DNA from: Deltaproteobacteria bacterium
Lineage (GTDB): Bacteria; Desulfobacterota; Desulfobulbia; Desulfobulbales; Desulfurivibrionaceae
Length of the DNA stretch: 64,000 nt
Direction of reading: 5' to 3'
Assembly (NCBI GenBank): GCA_013349285.1
Contig: DUZU01000001.1
Coordinates: forward strand, 1-64,000
Made by a program: the position numbers and the translations under genes
Notes under the pieces: generated by a model
Database searches by the model: none
Told to the model about the DNA's origin: nothing
Seen by the model: only the letters and a program-made list of their open reading frames with translations
In this document: piece by piece, positions 16,684-25,057 of the stretch
Layout: each line of letters opens with the position of its first letter
How positions within the stretch are numbered: position 1 is the stretch's first letter

Positions 16684-18126
16684 GTGGTGGTGAAAATCGA
16701 TCCTGCCTTCAATTGTTTTCCTGAAAAGATCCAGCATATACATCTCGTGGGTATCTGTGGCACCGGAGTCGGTGCTTTGGCCGGCATGTTGAAAAGCGCC
16801 GGCTTTGCGGTGAGCGGCTCTGATCAGCAGGTCTATCCGCCTATGAGTGATTTTTTGGCGAAGATGGATATTGATGTCGCCTCGGGCTATCGTGCTGAAA
16901 ATCTTGAGCCACGGCCCGATCTGGTGGTGGTCGGCAATGTTGTCCGCCGGGAAAATCCAGAGGCCTTGGCTCTTGCCGAGCTTGCTATCCCTTATGTTTC
17001 CTTTCCTCAGGCCTTGAGTCATTTCTTTATCGCCGACAAGCAATCCCTGGTGGTTACCGGCACCCATGGTAAGACAACCACGGCCTCGCTGTTGGCCAGC
17101 CTGCTCCATTTCGCCCGGCTTGATCCGAGTTTCATGATCGGCGGTATTGTTCAGGCCTTTGGTCGAAATTATAATGTTGGCGGTGGCCGCTATTTTGTGG
17201 CGGAAGGTGATGAGTATGACACCGCTTTTTTTGATAAGGGCCCTAAGTTCTTGCATTATCGGTCGCAGATTGCCATCCTGACCAGTATAGAGTTTGATCA
17301 TGCCGATATCTATGCCGATCTTGAGGCGGTAAAGTCTTCCTTTTTTAAGCTGGTTAAGTCCATGCCGCCGGATGGTTGTCTTGTTGCCTGTCTTGATGAT
17401 CCCGTTGTCCGGGAGGTTGCCGCTACTGCCGCCTGTCGGGTGGTCGGCTATGGGCAGGGGGAGTGGGGCGACTGGGTGCTGGCCGATCTTGAGGTGCGAC
17501 CGGAGGGTACCGCGTTTACCGCCTTGCGGGGCGGTAAGCCCTGGGGGCGGTTTAGGAATGTGCTGCCGGGGCGTCACAACGCTCTGAACAGTTTGGCGGT
17601 TATTGCGGTGTTGGCCGAGTTGGGGCTTGCTCCGGAAGTGGTTGCCGGCGGGCTTGCCGCGTTTGAGGGGGTTAAGCGACGGCAGGAGGTTCGCGGGGTG
17701 GTTCGCGGGGTTACCGTGATAGATGATTTCGCCCATCATCCGACCGCGGTGCGCGAAACTTTGGCGGCTTTGGCGGCCGCTTATTCCGGTCGTCGTCTGA
17801 TCGCTGTTTTTGAGCCGCGGACCAATTCGAGTCGGCGCAATGTTTTTCAGGATGTTTATGCCGAGTCATTTGGGGCGGCTGATCTGGTCGTTGTGCGTGA
17901 GCCGGTGCCCCTTGCCAATGTGCCGGAGGCAGAGCGTTTTTCGTCGGCCCGTTTGGTTTCCGAGTTGAATGACAGGGGGGTGGCTTCCAGGTATTTCCCC
18001 ACCACCGAAGATATTCTTGATTATCTTGCCGGGGTAGTCCGCAGTGGTGATGTGGTTGCTATCCTTTCCAATGGCGGCTTCGATAATATTCATCAGCGTC
18101 TTCTTGAGGATTTGCACCGGCGGTGA
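16684..18126 (+). CDS. mpl: UDP-N-acetylmuramate:L-alanyl-gamma-D-glutamyl-meso-diaminopimelate ligase
   Basis: A Mur-ligase family enzyme of about 480 residues that attaches recycled tripeptide to UDP-MurNAc in cytoplasmic peptidoglycan recycling. The N-terminal domain shows IHLVGICGTGVGALAGML and SGSDQQVYPPMSD. The ATP loop is TGTHGKTTTASLLA, the central domain has DEYDTAFFDKGPKF, and the C-terminal domain begins with DDFAHHPTAVRETL. The VGNVVRRENPE segment and DKGPKF favour Mpl over MurC. The start lies in a GTG-GTG-GTG triplet at 16684-16692 and the exact codon is unsure. Its closest relative would be MurC, which normally sits in the dcw cluster. Confidence 0.9.
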   Translation: MVVKIDPAFNCFPEKIQHIHLVGICGTGVGALAGMLKSAGFAVSGSDQQVYPPMSDFLAKMDIDVASGYRAENLEPRPDLVVVGNVVRRENPEALALAELAIPYVSFPQALSHFFIADKQSLVVTGTHGKTTTASLLASLLHFARLDPSFMIGGIVQAFGRNYNVGGGRYFVAEGDEYDTAFFDKGPKFLHYRSQIAILTSIEFDHADIYADLEAVKSSFFKLVKSMPPDGCLVACLDDPVVREVAATAACRVVGYGQGEWGDWVLADLEVRPEGTAFTALRGGKPWGRFRNVLPGRHNALNSLAVIAVLAELGLAPEVVAGGLAAFEGVKRRQEVRGVVRGVTVIDDFAHHPTAVRETLAALAAAYSGRRLIAVFEPRTNSSRRNVFQDVYAESFGAADLVVVREPVPLANVPEAERFSSARLVSELNDRGVASRYFPTTEDILDYLAGVVRSGDVVAILSNGGFDNIHQRLLEDLHRR

Positions 18127-18392
18127 CGGTGGTTTTTCTTCAGGTGTTAACCCTGAATTAGGGTTGGTGGATGTTTTTGGGGTTCGTGCGCCTCTTTTTT
18201 TTACTCGACTTCAAGCAATATTGACTTAACCCTATGTATTAGCGTTATTTGTTTAGCGCGTTGTATTTCGGCGTTGTTAGGTTTCGGTTTTCTGAATAGT
18301 CATTCAGTATTTGCTTGACATCAATATTTGTTTGGGCTAATTAACTTCAAAGCTATTCTTTTAACGCGCTTCAAAATGAGGAGCATTTCGTC

Positions 18393-18803
18393 GTGGAACA
18401 GCAAGCAACTATTGATCTTCTTTATGTGGCAGCCTTCTTTTTAGGAGGATTGGGCTTTGCAGTCGGCCCGTTCATTATCTCTATTCTCCTTGCCTCTCGG
18501 TCTACCCGAAATACCCGGCAGAAAACAAAACAGCTCATTGAGTGCGGGGTTGAGCCCATCGGTGATGCCTGGATTCGTTTTGGTGTTGTCTATTATCTTT
18601 ATGCCCTGATGTTTGTGGCTTTTGCCGTCGATATCCTCTTTTTGTTTCCCGTAGCGCTTATTTATAACACCCAGGGACTTGTCGGCGATCTTCGGGCTTT
18701 TGTCGAGATTTTGATCTTTGTCGGAATCCTGTCACTGATAATAATCTATGCTTGGAAAAAGGGAGTCTTTAAGTGGGAACGCAAAATATACAATCCCCGA
18801 TAG
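18393..18803 (+). CDS. nuoA: Complex I subunit NuoA
   Basis: A 136-residue membrane subunit with three helices and the family signature [25 protein letters not shown], whose conserved acidic loop sits near the quinone channel. The start is GTG 18393, nine bases after GAGGAG. It opens the nuo operon after a 266-bp gap containing two TTGACA-like boxes (18221, 18315) without convincing -10 partners. Its last 31 bp overlap nuoB. Confidence 0.93.
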   Translation: MEQQATIDLLYVAAFFLGGLGFAVGPFIISILLASRSTRNTRQKTKQLIECGVEPIGDAWIRFGVVYYLYALMFVAFAVDILFLFPVALIYNTQGLVGDLRAFVEILIFVGILSLIIIYAWKKGVFKWERKIYNPR

Positions 18804-19270
18804 TTCAGTTTGCGCAGGTTGACAAGTTGCTTGATCTCGGTCGGGCAAATTCGTTGTGGCCCATGACCTTCGGTCTCGCCTGCTGCGCTATTGAAATGAT
18901 GGCCACTGGTGCATCCCGTTTTGATCTGGCTCGGTTCGGCGCCGAGGTTTTCCGGCCGTCGCCGCGACAATGTGATGTGATGATCGTGGCCGGCACCATC
19001 AATAAGAAAATGGCCCCGGCCGTTGAAACCCTTTATGATCAGATGCCTGAGCCCAAATGGGTGATTGCCATGGGTAACTGTGCCATTTCCGGCGGTCCCT
19101 TTATTTTTGACGGGCAGTATGCGGTGGTCGAGGGCGCTGAAAAATTATTTCCGGTTGATGTTTTTATTCCCGGTTGTCCGCCAAGGCCTGAGGCCCTGAT
19201 TGAGGGGATTCTGGAGCTTGAGGAAAAGGTGACCGGTTCCCGCAGGTGGCCCAGAGTGGAGGTTGGTTAG
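18773..19270 (+). CDS. nuoB: Complex I subunit NuoB (N2 cluster)
   Basis: The 165-residue peripheral subunit holds the terminal 4Fe-4S cluster N2. The four ligands are visible: Cys37 and Cys38 in GLACCAIEM, Cys103 in GNCAISGG and Cys135 in PGCPPRPE. The start is GTG 18773, inside nuoA, preceded by GGGAG. It passes electrons from the cluster chain to quinone at the NuoB-NuoD interface. Confidence 0.95.
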   Translation: MGTQNIQSPIVQFAQVDKLLDLGRANSLWPMTFGLACCAIEMMATGASRFDLARFGAEVFRPSPRQCDVMIVAGTINKKMAPAVETLYDQMPEPKWVIAMGNCAISGGPFIFDGQYAVVEGAEKLFPVDVFIPGCPPRPEALIEGILELEEKVTGSRRWPRVEVG

Positions 19271-19271
19271 G

Positions 19272-19880
19272 ATGAAGCTTGCCGCGATTAAACAAGCATT
19301 GGCTGCCATATCGCCGCTGGCGATCGAGCAAACCGAGTATGCCGGAAAAGGTTTTGTGCTTGATGTGAAAGTTGCCGCAGATCAGGTGGTCGAGGCCGCT
19401 ATTGTCCTTGATAAAGAGGATTTTTTTATTGAGGCGGTTACCGGGGTCGACTGGCTGGGGGAAAAGGAAGCGCTGAAGAAGGAAGCGGAAAAGCAAGCTG
19501 CCGCTGCTGCCGCGGCCAAGGCGAAAGCGGCGGCAGAGGCCGCTGAGGCCGCCGGCGAGGAAGCGCCCGCTGCGCCGGCGCCGGCGCCGGCGCCGGCGTC
19601 GGTGCCGAGTGAAGATGTAGCGCCGCTGATCGATGACCTTGAGGTTGTCTACGATTTTAATCGCTATGATCAGCTTTGCCGGGTCGTGATCCGGACCAGG
19701 GTGCCCCGCGACAATCCCGAGGTGCCGACGATTTCCAAGGTTTATCCCGGCGCCAATTGGCATGAGCGGGAAACCCATGATTTCTTCGGCATCAAGTTTA
19801 TCGGCCACCCTGATCTTTCACCCTTACTGTTACCGGAAGATGCTGATTATCATCCACTTCTGAAGGATTTTACCGTATGA
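19272..19880 (+). CDS. nuoC: Complex I subunit NuoC with an Ala/Pro-rich insertion
   Basis: The 30-kDa-type subunit is recognised by the C-terminal signature NWHERETHDFFGIKFIGHP and LLLPEDADYHP. ATG 19272 is chosen because GGAGG lies nine bases upstream; a TTG at 19263 is inside the nuoB end. The core domain is split. After GVDWLGEKE (residue about 65) comes a stretch of roughly 50 residues rich in Ala, Lys and Glu, then an Ala-Pro repeat, before the fold resumes at DDLEVVYDF (about 121). The insertion is a predicted charged helix plus a flexible linker. NuoC and NuoD are separate genes here, not the fused NuoCD of enterobacteria. Confidence 0.92.
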   Translation: MKLAAIKQALAAISPLAIEQTEYAGKGFVLDVKVAADQVVEAAIVLDKEDFFIEAVTGVDWLGEKEALKKEAEKQAAAAAAAKAKAAAEAAEAAGEEAPAAPAPAPAPASVPSEDVAPLIDDLEVVYDFNRYDQLCRVVIRTRVPRDNPEVPTISKVYPGANWHERETHDFFGIKFIGHPDLSPLLLPEDADYHPLLKDFTV

Positions 19881-20995
19881 GTGCCTTTGCCCAAAGCCAG
19901 ACCAATGAGACCTTTGTCCTTAACCTGGGGCCGCAGCATCCTGCCACCCATGGTGTTCTGCGCGTGAAACTCGTTATGGACGGCGAGTATGTGGTCGAGG
20001 CCGAACCGGTTCTCGGCTATATTCACCGGATGCATGAGAAGATGGGGGAAAATCGCACCTGGGCTCAGTTTTTACCCAATACCGGACGCATGGATTATCT
20101 CCATGCCCTTGCCTTTAATCATGGTTATGTGACCGCGGTGGAAAGGGCGGCCGGCATCGAGGTCGCGGAACGGGCCGAGTATATTCGGGTTATCACCAAT
20201 GAGTTGAACCGTATTTCCAGCCATCTGCTCTGGTTCGGCGCCTTTGTTTTGGATTTGGGTGGTTTTTCCCCTTTGCTTTACGCCTTTGACGACAGGGAAC
20301 ATATTCTTGATCTGCTCGAATCGGTAACCGGTTCCCGTCTTACTTATTGCTATTACCGTTTCGGCGGCGTGTATAACGATATCGATGATGGTTTTCTTGC
20401 CGGGACCACCGCCTTTATCAAGCGGTTGCGCGATCGGATGCCCATGTATCATAATCTCGTCACCAAGAACATTATAATGATGAAGAGGTTGGAGGGCATT
20501 GGTCCGGTTTCCGCCGAGATGTGCCGTAAATACGGGGCCACCGGCCCGGTGGCCCGCGGCTCCGGTATTGATTTTGATCTGCGTAAGCATGAGCCCTATT
20601 CCGTATATTCCGAGTTTGATTTTGAGGTCCCGGTTTACACCGAGTGTGATTCCATGGCGCGCTATATGGTACGGATGGATGAGATCGAGCAGAGTATGCG
20701 CATAATTGAGCAGGCTGTTGCCAAGCTGCCGGATGGTCCTTTTATGACCCCGAAGGTGTCAAAGATCGTCAAGCCGCCCAAGGGTGACTACTACAATGCT
20801 GTTGAAACGGCCCGGGGATCCTTTGGTATCCGACTGGTGAGCGATGGAACCAATACTCCTTACCGCTTGAAGCTGAGGTCGCCTACATTTTCAAACCTAA
20901 GTCTTTTCGGCGAGGCCAGCAGGGGCATGTTATTGCCCGACGCCCTAGCCTTGATGGGAAGTTTAGACTTGGTTATCCCCGAGATCGACAGGTAA
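19877..20995 (+). CDS. nuoD: Complex I subunit NuoD (49-kDa)
   Basis: The 372-residue catalytic subunit forms the quinone pocket with NuoB. Visible motifs are LGPQHPATHGVLR, GYIHRMHEKMGENRTW, NELNRISSHLLWFG, ARGSGIDFDLRK and the C-terminal DLVIPEIDR. The nickel-site cysteines of related hydrogenases are absent, as expected for a Nuo protein. The start overlaps nuoC by four bases (ATGA). Confidence 0.95.
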   Translation: MSAFAQSQTNETFVLNLGPQHPATHGVLRVKLVMDGEYVVEAEPVLGYIHRMHEKMGENRTWAQFLPNTGRMDYLHALAFNHGYVTAVERAAGIEVAERAEYIRVITNELNRISSHLLWFGAFVLDLGGFSPLLYAFDDREHILDLLESVTGSRLTYCYYRFGGVYNDIDDGFLAGTTAFIKRLRDRMPMYHNLVTKNIIMMKRLEGIGPVSAEMCRKYGATGPVARGSGIDFDLRKHEPYSVYSEFDFEVPVYTECDSMARYMVRMDEIEQSMRIIEQAVAKLPDGPFMTPKVSKIVKPPKGDYYNAVETARGSFGIRLVSDGTNTPYRLKLRSPTFSNLSLFGEASRGMLLPDALALMGSLDLVIPEIDR

Positions 20996-21007
20996 GGAGC
21001 CACGGTT

Positions 21008-22000
21008 ATGAGTTTAGATCCCGAAGTAGTTAGGGTGCTGGCGTTTTTGGTGGGGGTTATTGCCTTTGCCGCCCTTAATGCTGCCTATCTGGTGTGGTTG
21101 GAGCGAAAGGAGGCCGGTCATATTCAGCGGCGGATCGGGCCCAAGGAGGTTGGCCCCTTCGGCCTGCTGCAGCCCTTGGCCGACGGCGCCAAGTTGATGA
21201 CCAAGCAACTGATCGTGCCGGACGGAGTTGACCCGGTGCTGTTCAAGATTGCGCCGATCATGGTTATGGTTCCGGCGATCATGAGTTTTGTCACTATTCC
21301 CTTCAGTGACACCCTGGTGGCCAGAAATATCGACATCGGCCTGCTGGTAATTTTTGCCTTTGCCTCGGTGAATGTTCTCGGCCTGCTTCTTGGCGCCTGG
21401 GGTTCTCGGAACAAATATGCGATTATTTCCGCGGCCCGTGTCGTCTCCCAGAATGTGGCCTATGAGATCCCCATGCTGGTTACGGTGGTGACGCTGGTGA
21501 TGATTACCGGCACCATGAACCTGCATGAGATCGTCATGAGTCAGCAGGGTGGCTTCTGGAACTGGAACATTCTTCGGCTTAATGCCAGTCCCTTGATGCC
21601 CATATCTTTCTTGATCTTCTTTGTCTGTATGTTGGCCGAAACCAACCGTGCTCCCTTTGATATGGCGGAGGCGGAGAGCGAGTTGATCGCCGGCGCCTTT
21701 ACCGAGTATCCCGGCATGGGCTTCGGGGTCTTTTTCATGGGTGAGTACGCCAACATCGTGATCGGCGCCTGTTTGGCGACTATCCTTTTTCTGGGGGGCT
21801 GGCAGTGTCCTTTCGGCCTCTATCCCGGGGTTCATTGGTTTCTGATCAAGATTTACGCCATTATTTTCACGGTCATCTGGATACGCTGGACCTTTCCGAG
21901 AACAACCTTTTATTCATTGTTAAACTTGTCATGGAAGATTTTGATCCCGATCTCGTTTTTTAATCTTATTCTTACCAGTGCCATGTTGAAGGTGTTTTAA
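21008..22000 (+). CDS. nuoH: Complex I subunit NuoH
   Basis: The 330-residue subunit has about eight membrane helices and links the quinone site to the proton-pumping arm. Signatures include ERKEAGHIQRRIGPKEVGPFGLLQPLADGAKL, AETNRAPFDMAEAESELIAGAFTEY and WIRWTFPR. An AGGAG precedes ATG 21008. Confidence 0.95.
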   Translation: MSLDPEVVRVLAFLVGVIAFAALNAAYLVWLERKEAGHIQRRIGPKEVGPFGLLQPLADGAKLMTKQLIVPDGVDPVLFKIAPIMVMVPAIMSFVTIPFSDTLVARNIDIGLLVIFAFASVNVLGLLLGAWGSRNKYAIISAARVVSQNVAYEIPMLVTVVTLVMITGTMNLHEIVMSQQGGFWNWNILRLNASPLMPISFLIFFVCMLAETNRAPFDMAEAESELIAGAFTEYPGMGFGVFFMGEYANIVIGACLATILFLGGWQCPFGLYPGVHWFLIKIYAIIFTVIWIRWTFPRTTFYSLLNLSWKILIPISFFNLILTSAMLKVF

Positions 22001-22002
22001 TC

Positions 22003-22443
22003 ATGATTGATTATTTCAAAGAGATTATCAGCGGTACGTGGAGCCTGTTTGTCGGCATGGCCATTACCATTCGGTATTTTTTCCAGCCGGTGGTAACGGT
22101 CCAGTATCCCCATGAAACTCTGCCCATGCCCCCCCGCTTTCGCGGCCATATCGATCTGGTCAAGGATGAAGAGAGCGGTCAGTCGAAGTGTATTGTCTGC
22201 GGGATGTGCCAGAAGGCGTGCCCCTCGGGCTGTATTACCCTTGCTGGCGAAAAACCGGAAGGTGGCAAGGGAAAGGTTTTAACCAAGTATATCCTTGATT
22301 TTACCAAGTGCAGTCTTTGCGGGCTCTGTGTGGAAAGTTGTAAACCCGAGGCGATTGCCTTTTCCCGGGACTACAATCTCGCCGGGCTCAACCGGAATGA
22401 TTACGTCTTTGATTTAATAAAGAGAATGGAGGAAAGGAATTAA
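22003..22443 (+). CDS. nuoI: Complex I subunit NuoI (two 4Fe-4S clusters)
   Basis: A 146-residue ferredoxin-like subunit. Cluster ligands are C63-x2-C66-x2-C69-x3-C73 and C103-x2-C106-x2-C109-x3-C113, which hold N6a and N6b. In a complex without NuoEFG this subunit is the likely docking point for the electron donor, such as ferredoxin. It starts 3 bp after nuoH and its stop overlaps nuoJ by one base. Confidence 0.95.
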   Translation: MIDYFKEIISGTWSLFVGMAITIRYFFQPVVTVQYPHETLPMPPRFRGHIDLVKDEESGQSKCIVCGMCQKACPSGCITLAGEKPEGGKGKVLTKYILDFTKCSLCGLCVESCKPEAIAFSRDYNLAGLNRNDYVFDLIKRMEERN

Positions 22444-22973
22444 TGAGTCCCTCCTTGCTGACAGCCGAAGGGTTGTCCGGATTGTTGTTTCTCAGTCTTG
22501 TCGGGGTTACCCTGGTCGGGGCGGTAATTGCCGCCTGTGCCGCCCGGGTGATCAGGAGTGTAGCCGGGTTGGCCCTCTGCTTTTTAGGGGTGGCCGGGCT
22601 ATATTACTACCTGAACAGCCCTTTTGTCGCCTTGATGCAGATTCTTATCTATGTGGGCGCCGTCTGTGTCACCATCATCTTTGCGGTGATGTTGGCCGAA
22701 TCGGATGAAACCAAGATGCCTTTAAAGCAGAACGGTCTGGTTGGCCCCTTGGGTATTCTGGCCGGCGGGCTCTTGGCCTGGGCCCTGGCCGCCCTTGCCC
22801 TGAAGACCGACTGGCATCAGGCCGCTACCAAGGTCAACAACGGGACGGTGGCCGATATCGGCCAGTCGTTGCTCACCACCTACAGCATGAGTTTTGAATT
22901 AATTTCCGTGGTCTTGTTTGTTGCGATCATCGGCTCGGTGGTACTGGCCCGGGGCGGGAGGAGTAAATCATGA
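22443..22973 (+). CDS. nuoJ: Complex I subunit NuoJ
   Basis: The 176-residue membrane subunit has five helices. The conserved third helix segment reads LMQILIYVGAVCVTIIFAVML. Start and stop overlap nuoI and nuoK by one and four bases, showing tight translational coupling. It forms part of the flexible region between the quinone site and the antiporter arm. Confidence 0.92.
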   Translation: MSPSLLTAEGLSGLLFLSLVGVTLVGAVIAACAARVIRSVAGLALCFLGVAGLYYYLNSPFVALMQILIYVGAVCVTIIFAVMLAESDETKMPLKQNGLVGPLGILAGGLLAWALAALALKTDWHQAATKVNNGTVADIGQSLLTTYSMSFELISVVLFVAIIGSVVLARGGRSKS

Positions 22974-23296
22974 ATCTTTTGACCTTGAGCAATGAGCTTA
23001 ACACCTATCTGGTGATCGGCGCCATGCTGTTCGGGATCGGTTTTTACGGCCTGGTCCAGCGTCGCACCTTTATCGGCATGCTGATCTCGGCCGAGCTGAT
23101 CCTGTCCGGGGCATCGGTTAACTTTATGGCTTTTAACCGCTTCTTGGCGCCCAACCCGACGGTGGGCCAGATTTTCACGCTGTTTATCATGGCAATCGCC
23201 GCCGCCGAGGCCGCTATCGCCTTGAGTATAATTATCGCTGTTTACCGTAACTACAAGTCCGTTGATACCGAAGATGTCGCGGACCTGCAAGGTTAG
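22970..23296 (+). CDS. nuoK: Complex I subunit NuoK
   Basis: The 108-residue subunit has three helices and two buried glutamates typical of NuoK, one in ISAELILSGASVNFMAF and one in AIAAAEAAIALSIII. It belongs to the MrpC/NuoK family and lies next to the first antiporter-like subunit. The start overlaps nuoJ (ATGA). Confidence 0.94.
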   Translation: MNLLTLSNELNTYLVIGAMLFGIGFYGLVQRRTFIGMLISAELILSGASVNFMAFNRFLAPNPTVGQIFTLFIMAIAAAEAAIALSIIIAVYRNYKSVDTEDVADLQG

Positions 23297-23318
23297 TTAG
23301 GACAAAGGAAGAAGGGTA

Positions 23319-24809
23319 ATGGATACAATTGTTTCCGTAAAACCACTGCTTGCCGTGATGACGGCGTTGGCCGGTTCGATTCTGGTTATGATGTCTGGCC
23401 GGAAGCCGAATATCAGAGAGTCATGGTCTTTTATCGCGGCCGTAACCATGTTTTCGATCATTGCCTCGATGATCCCAACCATCTTGTCCGGCAAGACTCT
23501 TGTCTATCAGCTGTTCAAGATTTTGCCGGGGTTGACCGTGACCTTCCGGGTTGATGCCTTTTCCATGATTTTTGCGGTGGTGGCGTCATTCCTATGGATT
23601 CTGGCGGTTTTTTATTCCGCCGGTTACATGCGGGGCCTGCATGAGCATGCCCAGACCAGGTTTAATACCTGTTTCGCCCTGTCCCTGTTCGGCGCGATCG
23701 GGGTAGCTTTTTCCGACAACCTTTTTACCATGTATCTTTTTTATGAAATAGTCAGCGTCTGCACCTACCCGCTGGTTGCTCATCATCAGGATGAAGAAGG
23801 TTATCAGGGCGCCAAGAAATATATTGTCTATCTGACCACCACCGCCAAGGGTATGCTGCTGCCGGCCATGATCCTGATCTACGTGCTCACCGGCACCCTT
23901 GACTTTGCCAACAACATCAACACCGGCATCTTTACCCAGGCCACGGTTGACGCTAATTCAATTCTGGTTCCCGTGCTTTATGTCTTCTGTATCTTCGGGT
24001 TTGCCAAGAACGGTATCATGCCGTTCCATAACTGGCTTCCCGGCGCCATGGTTGCCCCGACTCCGGTTTCCGCCCTGTTGCATGCGGTGGCCGTTGTTAA
24101 GGTCGGTGTTTTCTGTACGACCCGGGTAATGCTCTATGTTTTCGGGGTTGACCTGATGAGCGCCTTGAACCTGGGCGTGCCCACCGCCTACTTTGTTTCA
24201 TTCACCATCCTCATGGCCTCGGTGATCGCCCTGTCCAAGGATAATCTCAAGGCGCGGCTGGCTTATTCCACCATCAGCCAGCTTTCCTACATTATCCTCG
24301 GCGTTGCCCTGTTAACCCCGAGCGGCATCGAGGGCGGGCTGGTTCATATCGCCAACCACGCCTTTTCCAAGATCACCCTCTTTTTCTGTGCCGGCGCCAT
24401 CTATGTGGCCAGCCATAAGAAGACCATCTCCGAGATGAGCGGTCTGGGGCGGACCATGCCCTTCACCTTTGCCGCCTTTGGTATCGCTTCGCTCAGTATG
24501 ATCGGGGCGCCGCCGGTGGCCGGCTTTGTAACCAAATGGAAGCTGCTGGTCGGGGCCATGGAAATGCCCAGCCATTCCATCGGCATCCTGCTGGTGCTCC
24601 TGGCCAGTACCCTGCTCAATGTCGGTTATTTTGCGCCGATTACCTTCAAGGCCTTTTTCGGCAAGCGTCCGGCAGGTGAAGCCTATGCCGGGATCAAAGA
24701 GGCGCCCTTAACCATGGTGGTGCCCATCATGATTGCTGCGCTCATCTCGGTGATTATCGGGATCTATCCTGATTTTATGATGAATTTTGTTAAGGCGGTG
24801 ACAGGATGA
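23319..24809 (+). CDS. MrpD/NuoL-type proton-translocating antiporter-like subunit (first of four)
   Basis: The 496-residue, roughly 14-helix protein of the proton-conducting membrane transporter family occupies the usual nuoL position. Core motifs are FYEIVSVCTYPLVAH (conserved Glu of TM5), PFHNWLPGAMVAPTPVSALLHAVAVVKVGVF (TM7-8 broken-helix region) and LAYSTISQLSYIILG. It lacks the long C-terminal lateral helix of standard NuoL, and its sequence is closer to MrpD or HyfB-type subunits. It overlaps the next small gene by four bases. Together with the 597-residue protein downstream it seems to replace a single NuoL. Confidence 0.88.
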   Translation: MDTIVSVKPLLAVMTALAGSILVMMSGRKPNIRESWSFIAAVTMFSIIASMIPTILSGKTLVYQLFKILPGLTVTFRVDAFSMIFAVVASFLWILAVFYSAGYMRGLHEHAQTRFNTCFALSLFGAIGVAFSDNLFTMYLFYEIVSVCTYPLVAHHQDEEGYQGAKKYIVYLTTTAKGMLLPAMILIYVLTGTLDFANNINTGIFTQATVDANSILVPVLYVFCIFGFAKNGIMPFHNWLPGAMVAPTPVSALLHAVAVVKVGVFCTTRVMLYVFGVDLMSALNLGVPTAYFVSFTILMASVIALSKDNLKARLAYSTISQLSYIILGVALLTPSGIEGGLVHIANHAFSKITLFFCAGAIYVASHKKTISEMSGLGRTMPFTFAAFGIASLSMIGAPPVAGFVTKWKLLVGAMEMPSHSIGILLVLLASTLLNVGYFAPITFKAFFGKRPAGEAYAGIKEAPLTMVVPIMIAALISVIIGIYPDFMMNFVKAVTG

Positions 24810-25057
24810 TTGTGAAATTGATTGATTATTTTCGGGACCGATTAAAAGATGTCATCCGGCTGTGCTATGTGTTGTTGGCACTGGTTGTGTTGTGGGACGT
24901 GATTTTCGTGTCCAAGGAACATGCCCATACCGCCGTAGAGCATATCCCCGGCTTCTGGGCACTATTCGGGTTTGTAGCCTGTGTGCTGATTATTATTATC
25001 TCTAAGTGGTACGGTCACCTGGGAATCATGACCCGTGAGGATTATTATGATAACTGA
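24806..25057 (+). CDS. Small two-helix membrane protein in the nuo operon
   Basis: The 83-residue protein has two hydrophobic segments (LCYVLLALVVLWDVIFV and FWALFGFVACVLIIIISKWYG). It is embedded between two antiporter-like genes and overlaps both (4 bp upstream, 11 bp downstream). No known complex I subunit motif is visible. The tight overlap suggests it is an accessory subunit of this complex I variant. Small proteins at this spot are, from memory, found in other deltaproteobacterial nuo operons, but I know no function. Confidence 0.7.
   Translation: MIVKLIDYFRDRLKDVIRLCYVLLALVVLWDVIFVSKEHAHTAVEHIPGFWALFGFVACVLIIIISKWYGHLGIMTREDYYDN

Noticed and set aside
16666-17739. 357-codon frame on the minus strand opposite mpl
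   Set aside because: It is a shadow of the strongly conserved mpl frame and has no recognisable product.
18149-18165. Hairpin AACCCT/AGGGTT after mpl
   Set aside because: The stem is only 6 bp and the T-run follows too late for a convincing terminator.
18127-18392. Promoter for the nuo operon
   Set aside because: TTGACT at 18221 and TTGACA at 18315 are good -35 boxes, but neither has an acceptable -10 box at the right distance, so I did not list a promoter.
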